Positions 60,886 to 64,000 of a DNA stretch of 64,000 nt are shown here, piece after piece (positions within the stretch are counted from its first letter, which is position 1; each line of letters opens with the position of its first letter). This DNA is from Pelagophyceae sp. CCMP2097. Taxonomy: Eukaryota; Sar; Pelagophyceae. The notes below the pieces were generated by a model. That model was not told the DNA's origin. It saw only the letters and a program-made list of their open reading frames with translations, and did not search any database. Location: NCBI GenBank assembly GCA_026770575.1, contig MU657167.1:614383-678382 (forward strand), given 5' to 3'. Made by a program: the position numbers and the translations under genes.

Positions 60886-62304
60886 CGAAGACGTGATATT
60901 CAAACTGGCAATATGCTGACTGTCGCGCTAAAAAGGGTCCCCACGGAAGAAGAACTTGACTTTCCCGAAAAAGGGCCAGACTTCCGAGAAAGATCCCAGA
61001 AACTTCACTCCACATTCCGCAACTTCATTTTTTCGTTCGAATTTCGTCTCGAACGAAAAGAAGAAAAGGGAAAAACTCGGGATTTGATCCTGTATCCCAG
61101 TGTCCCTGCCCTGTGTCCAGTGTCCTGCTGCCTGTGTCCAGCGACGACGAGCTGGTCGTCGCCGACGGCGCGACTCGACGTCGAAGCAACGCGTGTCGAT
61201 ACAGTCGGTGAAGTCGGCCGGGCCGCAGGTCGGAGTCCGGGTAGACCGCCATGGAAACGGCGACGACCGTCGCGCGCGCCGTCGAGGTCGGCGTGCAAGT
61301 CGTCTTAGAGGATCGACGGTCGAGTCGAGCTGCACGCACTCGAGTCGACGGTGGTCGGAGCCGCCGACCGCCTCGGCACGTCGGCGCGCGACGAGTCGAC
61401 GAGCCGTCTCGCAATCGTCGCCGGAGTCATCGGACGTGCGCCCGCAAGGTTCTAGGCGTCACCAGGGCGCGGCTCCGCGGATGCCGTCGTCGACGAAGTC
61501 GTCAAAGCGCGCATTGACGCGCGTGGAGCGTGTCGACGCCGTGCTCGGAGATGAGGAGCGCGCCTCGCGCAGCCCGCCGCACGCGATGGATGATATGCAT
61601 CGTGACGGATACCATGCATCGCGAAGGCGCCGCAACGGGCGCCGGTGGCGCCCGTCGTACCCGCTCGGCCGCGCGACCGCGTGCCGCGGCCCGCGCCGGC
61701 GGCCGGCGCTCTCGGGCCGGCGGAGCGGCCGCACTCGCGCGGCGCGCGGCCGCAGAGCCTGCCGCCGCCGCACGCCACGAAGGCGTGCGCCGTGCCGCCG
61801 AGCCGCGCCGCCGCCCGCGCGCCCGAGGAAACGGCCCTCAGACAGGACCGCTCCGTAGTAATGCCCATCGAGCCCGTCGAGTCGACGAGCGGACTGGACG
61901 TCGGCCGCCTATACGCGACCTCGCGCGCGACGACGGCCACGCAGCGGCCGCCTTGAGTCGCCTGCCACAGCGCGACGCCACGGGCGCCAGAAAAGCATAT
62001 CACGGCCAAATTCGTGCCAGGTAGGGAGGGCCCTACAGTAGGATTCCTAGCACGTGCCAGAAATAATTCAGAAGGAGAGAGAGCGGGGTTCGAGAAATTG
62101 TTCCACCATGCGAAGTTGTTCCATCTCTCGAGGGCGGGTGCACACCTCTCCGACTCGTCCTCGGGGAGACCTCGTCCCTCATCTCCAGCTCTCCCGATCC
62201 GGAGATGTCCGAATGCACTTTGCAAAGCCTGCCTGCGGCTGAGGTGAGCCGCGTCCTGGGCGTCTTCACAGACAGTCCAATTAGGGTACAGTTGGTGGGC
62301 GCGT
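60886..62304. other. 1.4-kb region without an identifiable gene
   Basis: Open frames on both strands are arginine/serine-rich and domain-free. Seen in it: an AT-rich stretch with an 11-bp stem hairpin (61030-61059), imperfect CCTGTGTCCAGTGTCC repeats near 61101-61142, a GTCGACTCG-rich segment (61160-61420), and TAGGATTCCTA at 62040. It could hold a non-coding RNA, a decayed gene or only regulatory DNA. Confidence 0.5.
61030..61059. repeat. 11-bp stem hairpin
   Basis: TTTTCGTTCGA (61030-61040), loop ATTTCGTC, TCGAACGAAAA-type complement (61049-61059). AT-rich against the background. Confidence 0.7.
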
Positions 62305-63945
62305 TCAGGATGCGTCGTCGGTGCGCTCCTCGGTGTGCGCGCTGCCCGCGTCCGTCGGCGGTCCGCGGGGCGGCGCCGTTTCCGTCTCGCGTCTGCGGTG
62401 GACGATCTCGAGGACATTTTCAAAGGCTTTGCCGCCGAGGGCGCCGCCCGGCGCGTCGGCGGCGCCCTTGAGCGCGGCGTGGAAGTTCTCCGCGTCGAAC
62501 GTCTGCTCCAGCTGCCGCTGCTGCCGCGCGAGGGCGACGAGTCTGGCGTAGCAGCTGCGGACGCGCGGCGCTTTGGGGTCAATCCGAGGCATGGCCCCGC
62601 GCGCCGCGTCGGCGGCGTCGGCGGCGCAGCGCATGGCGCCGCTTGCCGCTGCGTGGTCTGCCGCGGCGGCGGCGGCGTCGGCGTCGTCGATCAAGAGTCG
62701 CTTCGCTTCGGCGGCGCGGAATTTCGGCCCGATGCGAGCCAGCGCGTCGGCCGCCGAGGAGCCGCCGAGCCGTGCCTGCCTCGCCCGCGCCGCGTGGTCG
62801 CGCCGCCGCTCGGCGACGATGTCGCGGAGCTGCGCCGCGCGCGCCCGCCGCGCTTTGCCTTGGAGCATCTGCGCCTCTGCTTCTCGCAGCGCGGCGTTTG
62901 CGGCGCCGCCGTCGGGCGCGAGGGGCACGAGGGGCGCCGCTAAAGCGGAGAAGAGCCAGCGCGCGAGGCCGACGACTATGGGGAGTCGGCAGAGCGGCTC
63001 CACGTCCGGGTGCTCCGCGCAAAGGCGCCGAGAATACCAGGCGCGCCGCGCAAAGGCCTCGGCGCGCTGCGCCGCCCCGAGGCCGTCGGCGCGCCGGTAA
63101 CGCAGCACCGTGGCCATCTCGACGACTTGCGCCTCGTCGCCCTCGTTTGTTGCGGGCGGCGTGGGCGGCGCGTCCAGCAGTTGTATCGAGGCGTCGTCTT
63201 CCGCGGCGGCCTGCAACGCGGCGGCGGCGTGGGCGGCGAGGTCGGCGTGGGACTTTAAAGGCGGGGGCCAGTAAAAGTTGAAGACGCCGTCGTTCTTTAA
63301 CGACCTGGAGACCAAGCCGAGCCGCAAGACGCGCGTCGGCGACGCGTCTCCGAAGAGGCCGACGACGCACGAACCCGCATCGCCGCGCAGCATCCTTGGA
63401 ACCGAATTTTCGCTAAGGGCCGCACCGAACCATTTCGAGAGCCGCACCGTCGTCTCCGCGACGCCGCCGTACACCGCCATGCGCGCTCTCGACCTCCCCA
63501 CCATTGCCGCGTTGCCGAGGACGGAGACTTCGAAGCGCACCGCCTCGATGACGGAGTTGCCGACGAGGACCTCGACGCCCGTCAAGGCCTCGGGACTCTC
63601 AAATTCGAACGCCTGCCCTACACCCTCGTCCGACCCGTGCACATGGAGCGAGAGCTTCTCGCCGTCCGAATCCAACACAAGGCCGAGGCCCACGACGCCG
63701 CGGCCGCGCTGAGTGACGACGTTGACGCAGCCGATTCTTGACGTGCCGGGGCACCGCGCGTCTCTAAACGCTTTCGCGTCGGCGGCCAGCGCCGCCCAGG
63801 CGCCGGGCGCGGCGATCTCCGTGTCGACGTCTTTGATGACGGCGTCGCCGCGCGCTTTAAAGTCGGCGAGTAAAAGCTTCTGCTCCAAGTGCAGGCGCTC
63901 GTCGACTTCAGCGCGGAGCGAGACCAAGAGCCTCTTGAACGACAT
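62305..63945 (-). CDS. Jacalin-like/coiled-coil protein
   Basis: 546 residues from the ATG at 63945, single exon. The N-terminal 60 residues are helical (LRAEVDERLHLEQKLLLADFKARGDAVIKDVDTEI). A beta-rich module follows at about 65-225. GVVGLGLVLDSDGEKLSLHVHGSDEGVGQAFEFESPEALTGVEVLVGNSVIEAVRFEVSV has the jacalin-type pattern of I.GI.v..g..I..i.F. A hydrophobic segment (LCRLPIVVGLARWLFSALAAPLVPLA) may be membrane-associated. The C-terminal 200 residues are a charged Ala-rich coiled coil (LREAEAQMLQGKARRARAAQLRDIVAERRRDH). Carbohydrate binding is possible but not shown. Confidence 0.62.
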   Translation of the reverse strand: MSFKRLLVSLRAEVDERLHLEQKLLLADFKARGDAVIKDVDTEIAAPGAWAALAADAKAFRDARCPGTSRIGCVNVVTQRGRGVVGLGLVLDSDGEKLSLHVHGSDEGVGQAFEFESPEALTGVEVLVGNSVIEAVRFEVSVLGNAAMVGRSRARMAVYGGVAETTVRLSKWFGAALSENSVPRMLRGDAGSCVVGLFGDASPTRVLRLGLVSRSLKNDGVFNFYWPPPLKSHADLAAHAAAALQAAAEDDASIQLLDAPPTPPATNEGDEAQVVEMATVLRYRRADGLGAAQRAEAFARRAWYSRRLCAEHPDVEPLCRLPIVVGLARWLFSALAAPLVPLAPDGGAANAALREAEAQMLQGKARRARAAQLRDIVAERRRDHAARARQARLGGSSAADALARIGPKFRAAEAKRLLIDDADAAAAAADHAAASGAMRCAADAADAARGAMPRIDPKAPRVRSCYARLVALARQQRQLEQTFDAENFHAALKGAADAPGGALGGKAFENVLEIVHRRRETETAPPRGPPTDAGSAHTEERTDDAS

Positions 63946-64000
63946 GCCGCAACGCGCGCGGTCGGCGACGGCGCGCGCCTTGACTGCGTTGATGCGCCGG
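63946..64000. other. Window edge
   Basis: Only 55 bp after the last start codon; too short to judge whether another gene begins. Confidence 0.4.

Noticed and set aside
62080..62100. GGGTTCGAGA resembling a tRNA T-loop
   Set aside because: No matching acceptor stem, D-arm or anticodon arm around it.
61452..62582. 376-codon minus ORF
   Set aside because: Serine/arginine-rich, overlaps the jacalin-like gene's 3' end in another frame, and shows no domain.

Overview
The window is nuclear DNA of a photosynthetic eukaryote, most likely a heterokont (stramenopile) alga of the pelagophyte type, such as an Aureococcus relative. It is very GC-rich and gene-dense. Most genes carry short introns of about 40-110 bp. 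Eukaryote-specific products are common: ribosomal protein L26, Mediator subunit 4, ATAD3, GT64/exostosin, PDAT, SHPRH, TBC, GOLD, MYND, LON-RING and ferroportin. Two proteins begin with signal peptides ending in AHGF or VSAF, the heterokont plastid-import signature. The species call is inference from these traits; no database was searched. The bacterial-style ORF picture is misleading, because the GC bias opens long arginine-rich shadow frames and the real genes are spliced. I rebuilt splice junctions by eye wherever frame and family homology agreed.

Layout. 1-5 kb: EGF/HYR-type membrane protein (-), RPL26 (+), DUF445 protein (+). 5-13 kb: unknown two-TM protein (+), ATX1 copper chaperone (+), C2H2 zinc-finger protein (-), MED4 (+), SAM methyltransferase (+), small coiled-coil protein (-). 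13-24.5 kb: ATAD3 (+), SET-like protein (+), coiled-coil/PH protein (-), GT64 glycosyltransferase (+), PDAT (+), cytochrome-b5-reductase-like enzyme (-). 24.8-33.8 kb: RING-LON (+), MCAT-like acyltransferase (-), GOLD protein (+), tandem UxaA-type dehydratase (+), small basic protein (+), BART-like protein (-). 34-47.6 kb: MYND-RING-Sel1 (-), TBC RabGAP (-), ferroportin (+), PLP enzyme (+), plastid YggT/Ycf19-like (-), DUF4239 (-), plastid MFS transporter (+), LMW-PTP (-). 47.8-64 kb: TPR protein (+), a TIR-bounded mobile element holding an assembly gap, EF-hand protein (+), SHPRH helicase (-), PX-GOLD protein (+), DOMON-cytochrome b561 (-), jacalin-like coiled-coil protein (-).

The genes form no single pathway. 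Themes that recur are metal and redox handling (ATX1, ferroportin, DOMON-b561, b5-reductase-like), lipid metabolism (PDAT, MCAT-like), membrane traffic (TBC, GOLD, PX-GOLD, BART) and ubiquitin ligases (LON-RING, SHPRH, MYND-RING). Many neighbours are head-to-head and share short promoters.

The best leads are four. First, an AT-rich palindrome, TACAATTGTA, lies just upstream of three successive plus-strand genes. Second, a PIF/Harbinger-like element abuts the stop codon of the TPR gene. Third, splicing is unusual, with GTGCGT donors, likely GC-AG introns and 24- and 26-nt microexons. Fourth, a double-length UxaA protein has one module that has lost its cysteine signature.
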